Positions 7,216 through 14,540 of a DNA stretch of 15,889 nucleotides are shown here, in pieces. The stretch covers positions 1-15,889 of the forward strand of contig CAUEKL010000029.1 in the NCBI GenBank assembly GCA_959018215.1, written 5' to 3'. The notes below the pieces were generated by a model. That model ran no database searches, was not told the DNA's origin, and saw only the letters and a program-made list of their open reading frames with translations. Positions within the stretch are counted from its first letter, which is position 1, and each line of letters starts with the position of its first letter. Both the position numbers and the translations under genes were made by a program. This stretch comes from an uncultured Gemmiger sp. (GTDB lineage Bacteria > Bacillota > Clostridia > Oscillospirales > Ruminococcaceae).

Positions 7216-8294
7216 ACATGCAGGAAAAACAGCTCTGGTCCCTGGTGAATACCATTACCCCGCCGGAGGAACCGGCCCGTCGGGCAGCCCATGCCCATTG
7301 GGATGCCTGCGCCAAACCCTTGGGCGGACTGGGATTGCTGGAGCCTATGATCGAGGAGATGGCCGCCCTCACCGGCAGCGCTGAACTCTGCCTTTCCAGG
7401 CGGACACTGCTGGTATTTTGCGCCGATAACGGGGTGGTGGCTGAAGGTGTCAGCCAGACCGGCAGCGAGGTCACAGCCGTGGTGGCCCGGCAGCTGGCGG
7501 CAGGCAACAGCACCGCTTGCCGTATGGCAGCGGTGGCCCGGTGTACGGTGCTTCCGGTGGATATGGGCATTCTCAATCCGCCGGAACTGCCCGGTGTGGT
7601 CAACGCCCGGGTGGCCGACGGCACCGGCAACATAGCCCGGGGCCCGGCCATGACCCGGGAACAGGTGGCCGAAGCGGTTGTGAAAGGAATGGAGCTGGCC
7701 CGCGCCCAAAAAGAGGCGGGCGCTCAACTGCTGGCGGCGGGGGAGATGGGCATCGGCAATACCACCACTGCCACCGCCGTGACCTGCGCGCTGCTGGGAC
7801 TGGACCCCGCCGCCGTCACCGGACGGGGGGCGGGCCTTTCCGATACGGGCCTTGCCCGCAAGGTCCGCGCCATCCGGCAGGCCCTGGCAGTCAACCGGCC
7901 GGACCCTGCTGATGCTCTGGATGTGCTGGCCAAGGTGGGCGGGCTGGATATTGCCGGTTTGTGCGGGCTGTTTTTGGGCGGCGCTCTGTACCGTGTGCCG
8001 GTGCTCATGGATGGGGTCATCACGGCGGCGGCAGCCCTGTGTGCCGTTCGGTTGTGCCCGGTTGCCGCCAAGGCAGTCTTTGCCAGCCACTGTTCCGCCG
8101 AACCCTGCGGACGGCTGCTGCTGGAAGCTCTGCACAAAGAACCGCTCATCACCGCCGGTATGCACCTGGGGGAGGGCACCGGTGCCCTGGCGGCCATTCC
8201 ATTGCTGGATATGGCGCTGGCGGTCTACCACGGCTCCACCTTTTCGGATTATGGTATGCAGGCCTATACCCCCCAGGAGGGAACAGAATGCTGA
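7212..8294 (+). CDS. cobT: CobT, nicotinate-nucleotide--dimethylbenzimidazole phosphoribosyltransferase
   Basis: CobT transfers phosphoribose from nicotinate mononucleotide to the lower-ligand base, giving alpha-ribazole phosphate. The product is 360 residues, normal length. Motifs are KPLGGLGLLE (35-44, a variant of the usual KPPGSLG), FCADNGVVAEGVSQ (69-82), the GEMGIGNTTTATA block (177-189), TGRGAG (203-208) and LGEGTGALAAIPLL (319-332), in which Glu321 matches the catalytic base of Salmonella CobT. The C-terminal YGMQAYTP is also typical. ATG 7212 overlaps the cbiA stop (ATGA); a second in-frame ATG at 7218 has AAGG at a more usual 10-base distance and could be used instead. Presence of cobT implies a benzimidazole-type base, although no gene for making one is visible. 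Confidence 0.95.
   Translation: MNMQEKQLWSLVNTITPPEEPARRAAHAHWDACAKPLGGLGLLEPMIEEMAALTGSAELCLSRRTLLVFCADNGVVAEGVSQTGSEVTAVVARQLAAGNSTACRMAAVARCTVLPVDMGILNPPELPGVVNARVADGTGNIARGPAMTREQVAEAVVKGMELARAQKEAGAQLLAAGEMGIGNTTTATAVTCALLGLDPAAVTGRGAGLSDTGLARKVRAIRQALAVNRPDPADALDVLAKVGGLDIAGLCGLFLGGALYRVPVLMDGVITAAAALCAVRLCPVAAKAVFASHCSAEPCGRLLLEALHKEPLITAGMHLGEGTGALAAIPLLDMALAVYHGSTFSDYGMQAYTPQEGTEC
8275..8280 (+). promoter_or_regulatory. Consensus Shine-Dalgarno site for cobU
   Basis: A perfect AGGAGG lies inside the end of cobT, 7 bases before the ATG at 8288. It fixes the cobU start, since the open frame extends some 300 bases further upstream without any meaningful protein similarity. Confidence 0.7.
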
Positions 8295-8824
8295 CCTTTG
8301 TGGTGGGCGGCGCCGGAAGCGGCAAGAGCGCTTATGCCGAAAAGCTGCTGGCCGCGTGCCCGGGCCCCCGGTATTATCTGGCCACCATGCAGGTGTGGGA
8401 TGAAGAATGCCGCCGCCGGGTGGAGCGTCACCGGGTCATGCGGGCCGGGCGGGGATTTCTCACATTGGAATGCCCCCGCAACCTGGCCGGGCTCAGCCTG
8501 GCTGCTCCGGGGGCCGTTTTGCTGGAAGACCTCACCAACCTGGCGGCCAATGAGCGGTATGACCCCGATGGAGCGGGAGAATATACCCTGCAGGCCGTAA
8601 CCCGCGGCCTGGACGATCTGTACCGCCAGTGTACCGACCTCATTGTGGTGGGCAATGAATTGTTCTGCGGCGGTACCGATTACGCGGGGGATACGGTGGA
8701 CTATCTGAAACTGCTCGCCGCTTTGCATCGCCGTCTGGCGGCCCGGGCGGACAATGTATGTGAGGTCGTGGCCGGATGTCCGGTCTACTATAAGGGAAAG
8801 GAACCTGTGTATGGTCCTGTTTGA
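8288..8824 (+). CDS. cobU: CobU, adenosylcobinamide kinase / adenosylcobinamide-phosphate guanylyltransferase (diverged C-terminus)
   Basis: CobU phosphorylates adenosylcobinamide and then activates it as the GDP derivative for CobS. The 178-residue product matches the family length. It has the P-loop FVVGGAGSGKS (4-14), YLATMQVWDEE (30-40) and a histidine, His48 in VERHR, at the place of the GMP-accepting histidine of Salmonella CobU. LLEDLTNLAANE aligns with the conserved LLECxTxxxxN segment. The C-terminal motif, usually NEVGxGIVP followed by RxFRDxxGxxNQ, is eroded here: NELFCGGTDYAGDTVDYLKLLAAL, described by its first and last residues, keeps only N-E and a general pattern, then returns to family-like ARADNVCEVVAGCPVYYKG. 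The gene overlaps cobT by 7 bases. A second, short CobU-like gene lies just past cobS. Confidence 0.88.
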   Translation: MLTFVVGGAGSGKSAYAEKLLAACPGPRYYLATMQVWDEECRRRVERHRVMRAGRGFLTLECPRNLAGLSLAAPGAVLLEDLTNLAANERYDPDGAGEYTLQAVTRGLDDLYRQCTDLIVVGNELFCGGTDYAGDTVDYLKLLAALHRRLAARADNVCEVVAGCPVYYKGKEPVYGPV

Positions 8825-9581
8825 AACGATTGCGGTGGCCTTTGGAATGTTCAGTGCCCTGCCCATGCCCCAACCCCAATGGAATGAGCGCAACATGCGG
8901 TATGCCATGTGCGCCTTTCCTCTCATCGGGGTGGTGTGCGGACTAGTGTGGTATGCCTGGGCCTGGCTGTGTGGGTATTTCGCCCTGCCGGTGCTGGTGC
9001 GTGCTGCCGGGTTGTGTCTGATCCCGGTGCTTATCACCGGCGGTATCCATCTGGACGGCTATGCCGATACCTGTGACGCCCTGGCAAGCTGTGCCGATCC
9101 GGCCAGAAAGCAGGCCATCCTGGCCGACCCGCATTGTGGCGCCTTCGCGGTCATCCGCCTGTGCAGCTATTTTGTGGCCACCCTGGGGCTGTGCGCTGCC
9201 ATCGACCCCACCCCTGCTGCCGGATTCTGCATGGGGGTGTGCTTCACCCTGGAACGGGCTTTGTCCGGGCTGGCGGTGACCAGTTTTCCCCTGGCCAAAA
9301 ACACGGGGCTTGCCCATACCTTTGCCACCACCGCGGACCGGGACCGGGTACGCCGGATTCTGACGGTGGTCTGTGTCCTTTTGTGCCTGCTGCTGGTGCT
9401 GGGGGGCGGCGGACTGGCTGCCGTTGCGGCGTTGCTGGTGTTCTGGCACTACCACCGCACGGCCCAGAGGCAGTTCGGCGGCATCAGCGGCGACCTGGCC
9501 GGCTGGTTTGTGCAGCGGGCGGAATTCTGGATGCTGGCGGCCCTCACCGCCGCACAATGGTTCTGGGGGTGGGCGCTGTGA
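8811..9581 (+). CDS. cobS: CobS, adenosylcobinamide-GDP ribazoletransferase
   Basis: CobS joins adenosylcobinamide-GDP to alpha-ribazole (or its phosphate), completing the cobalamin skeleton. It is an integral membrane enzyme. The 256-residue product is strongly hydrophobic with several likely membrane segments, for example about 36-60, 64-78, 119-142, 183-212 and 236-254. Family motifs are FSALPMP (14-20), TGGIHLDGYADTCDAL (76-91, holding the acidic DxxxD metal site), DPHCGAFAVI (106-115) and QFGGISGDLAGWFVQ (221-235). AAAGGAA ends 7 bases before the ATG, and the gene overlaps cobU by 14 bases. The open frame can be extended upstream by 19 codons to 8754, but that part has no family character. 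Confidence 0.94.
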   Translation: MVLFETIAVAFGMFSALPMPQPQWNERNMRYAMCAFPLIGVVCGLVWYAWAWLCGYFALPVLVRAAGLCLIPVLITGGIHLDGYADTCDALASCADPARKQAILADPHCGAFAVIRLCSYFVATLGLCAAIDPTPAAGFCMGVCFTLERALSGLAVTSFPLAKNTGLAHTFATTADRDRVRRILTVVCVLLCLLLVLGGGGLAAVAALLVFWHYHRTAQRQFGGISGDLAGWFVQRAEFWMLAALTAAQWFWGWAL

Positions 9582-9916
9582 TTCTGATAACCGGACCTCT
9601 GTTTGCGGGCAAGACCGACTTTGCTCGTACCCTCTGGCCGGATGCGGCCACCTTTGCAGAACATGTCTGCCTGAATGCCCAGACTCTTGCGGAAAACTGT
9701 CCGGACCTGCCCGCTTTGGCGGACCGCCTGGCTGCTCAATATGCCGTGATTACCATCACCGAAGTGGGCGGCGGCGTGGTGCCTACCGACCCGGCCCAGC
9801 GCGCCGCCCGGGAAGCCGCCGGGCGCCTTGGCTGCCTGCTGGCGGCCCGGGCAGATACGGTGGTGCGGGTTTTTTGCGGATTGCCGCTTGTATTGAAAGG
9901 AGATCTTCCTCAATGA
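9578..9916 (+). CDS. Short CobU-like P-loop protein (112 residues)
   Basis: A small protein of the CobU family that lacks the middle of the enzyme. Visible: an N-terminal nucleotide-binding loop ILITGPLFAGKTDFA (2-16), then about 40 poorly conserved residues. From residue 58 a good match to the CobU C-terminus follows: ITITEVGGGVVPTDPAQRAA (58-77), ADTVVRV (92-98), GLPLVLKG (101-108). The expected full enzyme has about 180 residues. Missing is the part that holds the GMP-accepting histidine and the LLECxTxxxxN segment, so guanylyltransferase activity seems unlikely. The GTG start overlaps the cobS stop (GTGA), and the gene overlaps cobC by 4 bases. Both are typical of an expressed operon member. 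It may be a partner or specialised kinase subunit for the diverged CobU, or a shrunken duplicate; the sequence does not decide. Confidence 0.8.
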   Translation: MILITGPLFAGKTDFARTLWPDAATFAEHVCLNAQTLAENCPDLPALADRLAAQYAVITITEVGGGVVPTDPAQRAAREAAGRLGCLLAARADTVVRVFCGLPLVLKGDLPQ

Positions 9917-10512
9917 AAATCTATCTGTTGCGCCATGGTCTGACCATCTATAACACCGAGAAGCGCTATCAGGGGCAGCGGGATATCCCCCTGTCTCCCG
10001 AAGGCATTGCCATGCTGCGCCAGGCGGATTTCACCACCGACCTCGTCTACGTCAGCCCCCTGACCCGGGCCCGGCAGACGGCGGAAATTCTTTTCCCCGG
10101 AGCAAAACAGGTACAGGTGCAGGATCTGCGGGAAATGTGCTTCGGCAGCTTTGAAGGCCGCAACTACAAGGAGATGGAACACGACCCCGATTACCTGGCC
10201 TGGGTACAGGCCAACTGTGAAACCACCTGCCCGGACGGGGAGCGCAAGACCGATTTCTGCAACCGAACCTGCGCGGCCTTCTCCAAACTGGTGGAGGAAA
10301 ATCTGGCGCAGGGCAGGGAAGTGATGGTCATTGTGGCCCACGGCGGTACCCAGATGTCGGTGATGGAGCGGTACGCAGTGCCCCACAAGGAGTATTACCA
10401 GTGGTGCGCCCCCAACGCGGGCGGATATCTGCTGGATGCCTGTGACTGGCAGAAAGACCACATCCTGCATCTGATCAAGACGGTGCAGTATACGAAAGAG
10501 GCCGCCCGATGA
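9913..10512 (+). CDS. cobC: CobC-type histidine phosphatase, probable alpha-ribazole phosphatase
   Basis: A 199-residue member of the histidine phosphatase (phosphoglycerate mutase-like) family. It carries the catalytic LLRHGLT motif (5-11, with phospho-acceptor His8), Arg54 in YVSPLTRARQTAE (46-58), Glu73 in the LREMCFGSFEG stretch, and the second catalytic histidine, His143, in IVAHGGTQ. The family alone is broad in substrate. Its position between cobS/CobU-like and cbiB makes removal of the phosphate from alpha-ribazole 5'-phosphate (or from adenosylcobalamin 5'-phosphate) the likely job. AAAGGAGAT lies about 10 bases before the ATG, inside the preceding gene. The stop overlaps cbiB as ATGA. 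Confidence 0.88.
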   Translation: MKIYLLRHGLTIYNTEKRYQGQRDIPLSPEGIAMLRQADFTTDLVYVSPLTRARQTAEILFPGAKQVQVQDLREMCFGSFEGRNYKEMEHDPDYLAWVQANCETTCPDGERKTDFCNRTCAAFSKLVEENLAQGREVMVIVAHGGTQMSVMERYAVPHKEYYQWCAPNAGGYLLDACDWQKDHILHLIKTVQYTKEAAR

Positions 10513-11474
10513 TCTTGTGTGCGGCGATTCTTTGCGGATTTCTTCTGGACCTGCTGCTGGCGGACCCCGAATGGATGCCCCATCCGGTGGTACTCATGGG
10601 CAAAGCCATCACGGCCTTGGAACCCCGCCTGCGCCGCCGGTTTGCCGATACCCCCCAAGGACAGCTTCTGGCCGGGCGGGTGCTGGCGGCGGTTCTGCCT
10701 CTGGGCACGCTGCTGATCTCCGGTGCCGTTTGCCTGGGGGCAGCGGCTCTGCACCCGGTGTTGGGCTTTGCGGTACAGACCTTCTGGTGTTGGCAGGCCC
10801 TTGCGGTGCGGGGGCTGGCCAAAGAGAGCCGCAATGTATACCAAAAACTCACCACCGACACCTTGCCCGGTGCCCGGCAGGCGGTGGCGCGCATTGTGGG
10901 CCGGGATACCCAGGCTCTTTCCGCCGAAGGGGTGACCAAAGCTGCTGTGGAGACGGTGGCCGAGAACTTCTCCGACGGTGTCCTGGCACCGCTGCTGTAC
11001 ATGCTCATCGGCGGAGCGCCTCTGGCCTTGTGCTATAAGGCCGTCAACACCATGGACAGCATGGTGGGCTACAAAAACGACCGGTATCTCTATTTCGGCC
11101 GGGCGGCGGCCCACCTGGACGATGTGGCCGGGTATCTGCCTGCCCGTCTGGCGGCGCTGTTCTGGATTGCTGCTGCCGGGCTGACCGGGCAGAATGCCGG
11201 GCAGGCTTTTGCCATCTGGCGGCGGGACCGGCGCAACCATGCCAGCCCCAACAGCGCCCAGACCGAATCGGCCTGCGCGGGGTCTTTGGGAGTACAGCTG
11301 GCGGGGCCTGCTTTCTATTTCGGCCAATTGTATGAGAAACCCACCATCGGAGACCCCACACGTCCCATAGAACCCCGGGATATTCTGCGGGCCAACCGGA
11401 TGCTGTATACGGCCAGTGTACTGGCCCTGGCCGTGGGGCTGGCGGTGCGGGCCGTCTGGTTTATGTTGTTTTGA
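10509..11474 (+). CDS. cbiB: CbiB, adenosylcobinamide-phosphate synthase
   Basis: CbiB is a membrane protein that attaches (R)-1-aminopropan-2-ol O-phosphate to adenosylcobyric acid. The product is 321 residues, the standard size. Signatures include LLLADPEWMPHPVVLMGKAI (15-34), followed by a long hydrophobic segment around 56-95. The best conserved family stretch comes in the middle: TVAENFSDGVLAPLLYMLIG (about 149-168), then NTMDSMVGYKNDRYLYFG (about 179-196) and ARLAALFW. Near the C-terminus are RRDRRNHASPNSAQTESACAG (about 234-254, key residues N240, S242, P243, N244, E249 and A253) and YEKPTIGDPTRPIE. AAAGAGG sits 7 bases upstream of the ATG. The partner CobD, which makes its substrate, is encoded next after a 23-base gap. 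Confidence 0.95.
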   Translation: MILCAAILCGFLLDLLLADPEWMPHPVVLMGKAITALEPRLRRRFADTPQGQLLAGRVLAAVLPLGTLLISGAVCLGAAALHPVLGFAVQTFWCWQALAVRGLAKESRNVYQKLTTDTLPGARQAVARIVGRDTQALSAEGVTKAAVETVAENFSDGVLAPLLYMLIGGAPLALCYKAVNTMDSMVGYKNDRYLYFGRAAAHLDDVAGYLPARLAALFWIAAAGLTGQNAGQAFAIWRRDRRNHASPNSAQTESACAGSLGVQLAGPAFYFGQLYEKPTIGDPTRPIEPRDILRANRMLYTASVLALAVGLAVRAVWFMLF

Positions 11475-11484
11475 GCAGTACAAG

Positions 11485-11492
11485 AAAGGAGG
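11485..11492 (+). promoter_or_regulatory. Shine-Dalgarno site for cobD
   Basis: AAAGGAGG in the 23-base gap after cbiB, 5 bases before ATG 11498. It supports that ATG over the in-frame TTG at 11471, which would place the site inside the coding region and add nine unconserved residues. Confidence 0.7.
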
Positions 11493-11497
11493 CAGGT

Positions 11498-12553
11498 ATG
11501 CCACAGCTGACACATGGGGGTGACTGGGCCGGATTTGCGGCGGAATACGGCGCCATGCCCTTGGACTTTTCGGCCAATATCAGTCCGTTGGGATTGCCGG
11601 AAGGGGTACGCCGTGCCATTGCCGAAGCCGCTGCCGGGCAGGATCGCTACCCGGACCCCCTGTGCCGGGAACTGTGCGCCGCCATCGGCAAAAGCCGGAA
11701 CCTGCCGGCAAAGTGGGTCCTTTGCGGTAACGGGGCGGCGGATCTGATCTGGCGGTTGGCCCTGGCCAAAAAGCCCCGCCGTGCCTTGATCACGGCCCCT
11801 ACCTTTGCGGAATATGCCGCCGCCCTGCGCAGCGTGGACTGTGCGGTGTCAGAATATCTTCTGTACCCGGAAACGGAGTTCGCCGTGGATGAAAAATTCC
11901 TGGACGCCATTACCCCGGAAACCGACCTTGTCCTGTTGTGTGAGCCGAATAACCCCACCGGCCGCACCACCGATCCGGCCCTTCTCCATGCCATTCTGGA
12001 CAGATGCACCGCCACCGGCACTTTACTGGCGGTGGATGAGTGTTTCAATGAATTTCTGGACGATCCTGCCGCCCATACGCTGGAAGGCAGTCTGAAAGAT
12101 CACCCCAATCTGCTGATCTTGAAAGCCTTCACCAAATGGTATGCCATGGCGGGAGTACGCCTGGGGTATGTATTGAGCCGTGATACGGCCCTATTGGAAG
12201 CTCTGCGGGCCGCGGGGCAGCCATGGGCGGTCTCCGGTCTGGCCCAGGCGGCCGGTCTGGCAGCCCTGCGGGAAACAGCATACAGCCGCAGACTGCATGA
12301 GTTGATTGCAGCCCAGCGCCCGCGCCTGGCTGCCGGTCTGGCAGAGCTGGGTTGCCGGGTCGTTCCGGGGCAGGCCAACTACCTGCTGTTTTCCCATGAA
12401 CGGCAGGACCTGGTTCCGGCACTGCGGCGTAACGGTGTGCTGCTGCGGGATTGTTCCAACTATACGGGCCTCGGTCCGGGCTGGTACCGCTGTGCCGTGC
12501 GCAGCAAAGCCGAAAACGACGCCTTTTTACAGGCGGTACGGGAGGTCCTCTGA
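11498..12553 (+). CDS. cobD: CobD, L-threonine-O-3-phosphate decarboxylase (PLP-dependent)
   Basis: CobD decarboxylates L-threonine phosphate to (R)-1-aminopropan-2-ol phosphate, the linker used by CbiB. It is a class I/II aminotransferase-fold enzyme of 351 residues. Family motifs: THGGDWAGFA (5-14), LDFSANISPLGLP (22-34), DRYPDP (49-54), CGNGAADLIW (76-85), the PLP-contacting CEPNNPTGR (148-156), DECFNEFL (180-187) and the PLP-binding lysine, Lys213 in LKAFTKWYAMAGVRLGY (208-224). The HGG and NISPLG motifs set it apart from histidinol-phosphate aminotransferase, its closest look-alike. No C-terminal metal-binding extension is present. The stop is directly followed by the cbiP ATG with no spacer. 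Confidence 0.94.
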   Translation: MPQLTHGGDWAGFAAEYGAMPLDFSANISPLGLPEGVRRAIAEAAAGQDRYPDPLCRELCAAIGKSRNLPAKWVLCGNGAADLIWRLALAKKPRRALITAPTFAEYAAALRSVDCAVSEYLLYPETEFAVDEKFLDAITPETDLVLLCEPNNPTGRTTDPALLHAILDRCTATGTLLAVDECFNEFLDDPAAHTLEGSLKDHPNLLILKAFTKWYAMAGVRLGYVLSRDTALLEALRAAGQPWAVSGLAQAAGLAALRETAYSRRLHELIAAQRPRLAAGLAELGCRVVPGQANYLLFSHERQDLVPALRRNGVLLRDCSNYTGLGPGWYRCAVRSKAENDAFLQAVREVL

Positions 12554-14035
12554 ATGGCAAAGTGCATTATGGTACAGGGCACCATGTCCGGGGCAGGCAA
12601 AAGCCTGCTGGTCACGGCGCTTTGCCGCATCTTCCGCCAGGACGGGCTGCGTGTGGCACCCTTCAAGAGTCAGAACATGGCGCTCAACAGCTATATCACC
12701 AGGGATGGCCTGGAGATGGGCCGCGCCCAGGTGGCCCAGGCAGAAGCTGCCGGCCGGGAGCCGGATGTGCGGATGAATCCCATCCTGCTCAAACCTTCCA
12801 GTGATACAGGCAGCCAGCTGATCGTCAACGGTCGGGTGCGGGGTCAGTACGCGGCCCGGGATTACTTTGCCATGAAAAAGACTCTCATCCCGGAGATTTT
12901 GCAGGCATACCGCAGCCTGGCAGCGGAAAACGATGTTATTGTCATCGAAGGCGCGGGCAGCCCTGCGGAGATCAACCTCAAAGCGGACGATATCGTCAAT
13001 ATGGGGTTGGCGGCCATGGTCAACGCCCCGGTACTGCTGGTGGGGGATATTGACCGGGGCGGAGTCTTTGCCCAGCTGTACGGGACCATTGCCCTTCTGG
13101 AAGCGGCGGAGCGCGCCCGCATTGTGGGCACCGTCATCAATAAGTTCCGGGGAGATGTGACCCTGCTGGAGCCGGGGCTGCAGATGCTCCGGGAAAAAAC
13201 CGGCATTCCGGTACTGGGTGTGGTGCCCTATGGCCGGTGGGACATCGACGATGAGGACAGTCTGGCGCCCCGCCTTGCCCACACAAAGGCGGAGCGCCCG
13301 GTGGACATTGCGGTCATCCGGCTGCCCCGCATCTCCAACTTTACGGACTTTGCCCCGCTGGAAAGCCACCCGGCTCTCGGTGTGCGGTATGTCTCTGCTG
13401 CCGATCAGCTGGGGGCGCCGGACCTTGTGATTCTGCCGGGCACCAAAAGTACGGTGGAGGACCTGCTCTGGCTGCGCAGCAGCGGCCTGGAAGCCGCCGT
13501 CCTGAAACTGGCGGCAGGGGACACCCCTATTCTGGGCGTGTGCGGCGGATATCAGATGCTGGGCAATACCATCAGCGACCCGGAAGGGGTGGAGGCAAAG
13601 GGCACTGTGAAGGGGCTCGGCCTGCTTCCCTGTGATACGGTATTTATCCCCCAAAAGGCCCGGACCCGTATGCGGGCCGACGTTCTGGCCCAACCTTTTG
13701 CAGGGGCGGAACTGGATGGATACGAAATCCACATGGGCCGCACCCTGCGCACCGGCGGGCAGCCTTTCTGCCGTCTGCACACCGGAGCCGAGGACGGCGC
13801 TGTGCAGGGGCAGGTATTCGGTACCTATCTGCACGGGCTGTTTGATTCGGGTAGCCTGACCGACCGCCTAGCGGCCTGGCTGCTGGAGAAAAAGGGGCTT
13901 CCGGCGGACCGGGTTCCCACCATGGACCGCACCGCCTACAAGGAGGATCAGTATAACCAACTGGCAGCCGGTGTGCGCGCGGCACTGGATCTGCCTGCCA
14001 TCTATCGCGCAATGGAGGAATACAGCCATGAATAA
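12554..14035 (+). CDS. cbiP: CbiP, adenosylcobyric acid synthase (glutamine-hydrolysing)
   Basis: CbiP performs four amidations (b, d, e and g side chains) on adenosylcobyrinate a,c-diamide, using ATP and glutamine. The product is 493 residues, full length. The N-terminal synthetase domain has IMVQGTMSGAGKSLLVTAL (5-23), the PFKSQNMALNSYIT block (36-49), EMGRAQVAQA (54-63), NPILLKPSSDTGSQ (75-88), IEGAGSPAEINL (131-142) and LLVGDIDRGGVFAQLYGT (161-178). The C-terminal triad-type glutaminase has ILPGTKSTVEDL (293-304), Cys330 in LGVCGGYQMLG, and His427 in GTYLHGLFD. GGGAGGT is 7 bases before the ATG. Unlike CbiA in this operon, its glutaminase region shows no visible deletion. Confidence 0.96.
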   Translation: MAKCIMVQGTMSGAGKSLLVTALCRIFRQDGLRVAPFKSQNMALNSYITRDGLEMGRAQVAQAEAAGREPDVRMNPILLKPSSDTGSQLIVNGRVRGQYAARDYFAMKKTLIPEILQAYRSLAAENDVIVIEGAGSPAEINLKADDIVNMGLAAMVNAPVLLVGDIDRGGVFAQLYGTIALLEAAERARIVGTVINKFRGDVTLLEPGLQMLREKTGIPVLGVVPYGRWDIDDEDSLAPRLAHTKAERPVDIAVIRLPRISNFTDFAPLESHPALGVRYVSAADQLGAPDLVILPGTKSTVEDLLWLRSSGLEAAVLKLAAGDTPILGVCGGYQMLGNTISDPEGVEAKGTVKGLGLLPCDTVFIPQKARTRMRADVLAQPFAGAELDGYEIHMGRTLRTGGQPFCRLHTGAEDGAVQGQVFGTYLHGLFDSGSLTDRLAAWLLEKKGLPADRVPTMDRTAYKEDQYNQLAAGVRAALDLPAIYRAMEEYSHE

Positions 14036-14540
14036 GGGACTGGTGCATCTGTACTGGGGAGACGGCAAGGGAAAAACAACGGCGGCTTTCGGGCTGGCTC
14101 TGCGCATGCTGGGCAGCGGCGGAAGCGTTGCCGTGGTCCAGTTTCTCAAGGACGGGCAAAGCAGCGAACTGGAACCACTGCGCCAATTGGGGGCCCGGGT
14201 GTATTCCGGGCAGCCGGGGACCGGCTTTTTCTCCCGGATGTCTCCGGAGGAACGCAAGACCGTCCGTGCCCGGCATGACGACCTGCTGCGTCAGGCCCTG
14301 GCCCAACCCTGCGACCTGCTGGTGCTGGATGAGGCTTGCGCCGCCTGCCGCCTGGGAATGGTGGATGAGGCGCTGGTGCGTCAGGCGGTCCTGGACCGCC
14401 CGGCGGGCAGGGAAGTGGTCCTGACCGGCCGTGATCCGGCGGACTGGATGCAGCAGGCGGCAAACTATTCCACCGAAATGTGCTGCCATAAGCACCCCTA
14501 CCAACAGGGAATCACCGCCAGAAAGGGAGTGGAGTATTGA
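14028..14540 (+). CDS. cobA: CobA/BtuR, cob(I)yrinic acid a,c-diamide adenosyltransferase
   Basis: This enzyme transfers the 5'-deoxyadenosyl group of ATP to the cobalt(I) of corrinoids. At 170 residues it is at the short end of the BtuR/CobA/CobO family. Signatures: the P-loop YWGDGKGKTTAAFGLALR (9-26), VAVVQFLKDG (34-43), LLVLDEACAACRLGMVDE (around residues 98-115, with the conserved Asp-Glu pair), LTGRDPADW (around 132-140) and the C-terminal TEMCCHKHPYQQGITARKG, including the HPY typical of the family. GGAGGAA lies 7 bases before the ATG. The gene overlaps cbiP by 8 bases. The upstream extension of the frame shows no similarity and is not used. It should act on the a,c-diamide before CbiP. 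Confidence 0.95.
   Translation: MNKGLVHLYWGDGKGKTTAAFGLALRMLGSGGSVAVVQFLKDGQSSELEPLRQLGARVYSGQPGTGFFSRMSPEERKTVRARHDDLLRQALAQPCDLLVLDEACAACRLGMVDEALVRQAVLDRPAGREVVLTGRDPADWMQQAANYSTEMCCHKHPYQQGITARKGVEY
14522..14529 (+). promoter_or_regulatory. Shine-Dalgarno site for cbiC (TTG start)
   Basis: AAAGGGAG at the end of cobA, 7 bases before the TTG at 14537. It supports the TTG start. The first in-frame ATG, at 14588, would remove the conserved N-terminal LPADIERTSMSIIE region of CbiC. Confidence 0.6.

Noticed and set aside
11471..11497. TTG start for cobD at 11471
   Set aside because: It would place the AAAGGAGG site within the coding region, and the protein from ATG 11498 begins with the normal CobD N-terminus.
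12527..13834. Long minus-strand open frame (435 codons) opposite cbiP
   Set aside because: It is a by-product of high GC and biased third codon positions. The translation is rich in Gly, Arg, Pro, His and Gln without any family motif, and the plus strand carries a complete CbiP.
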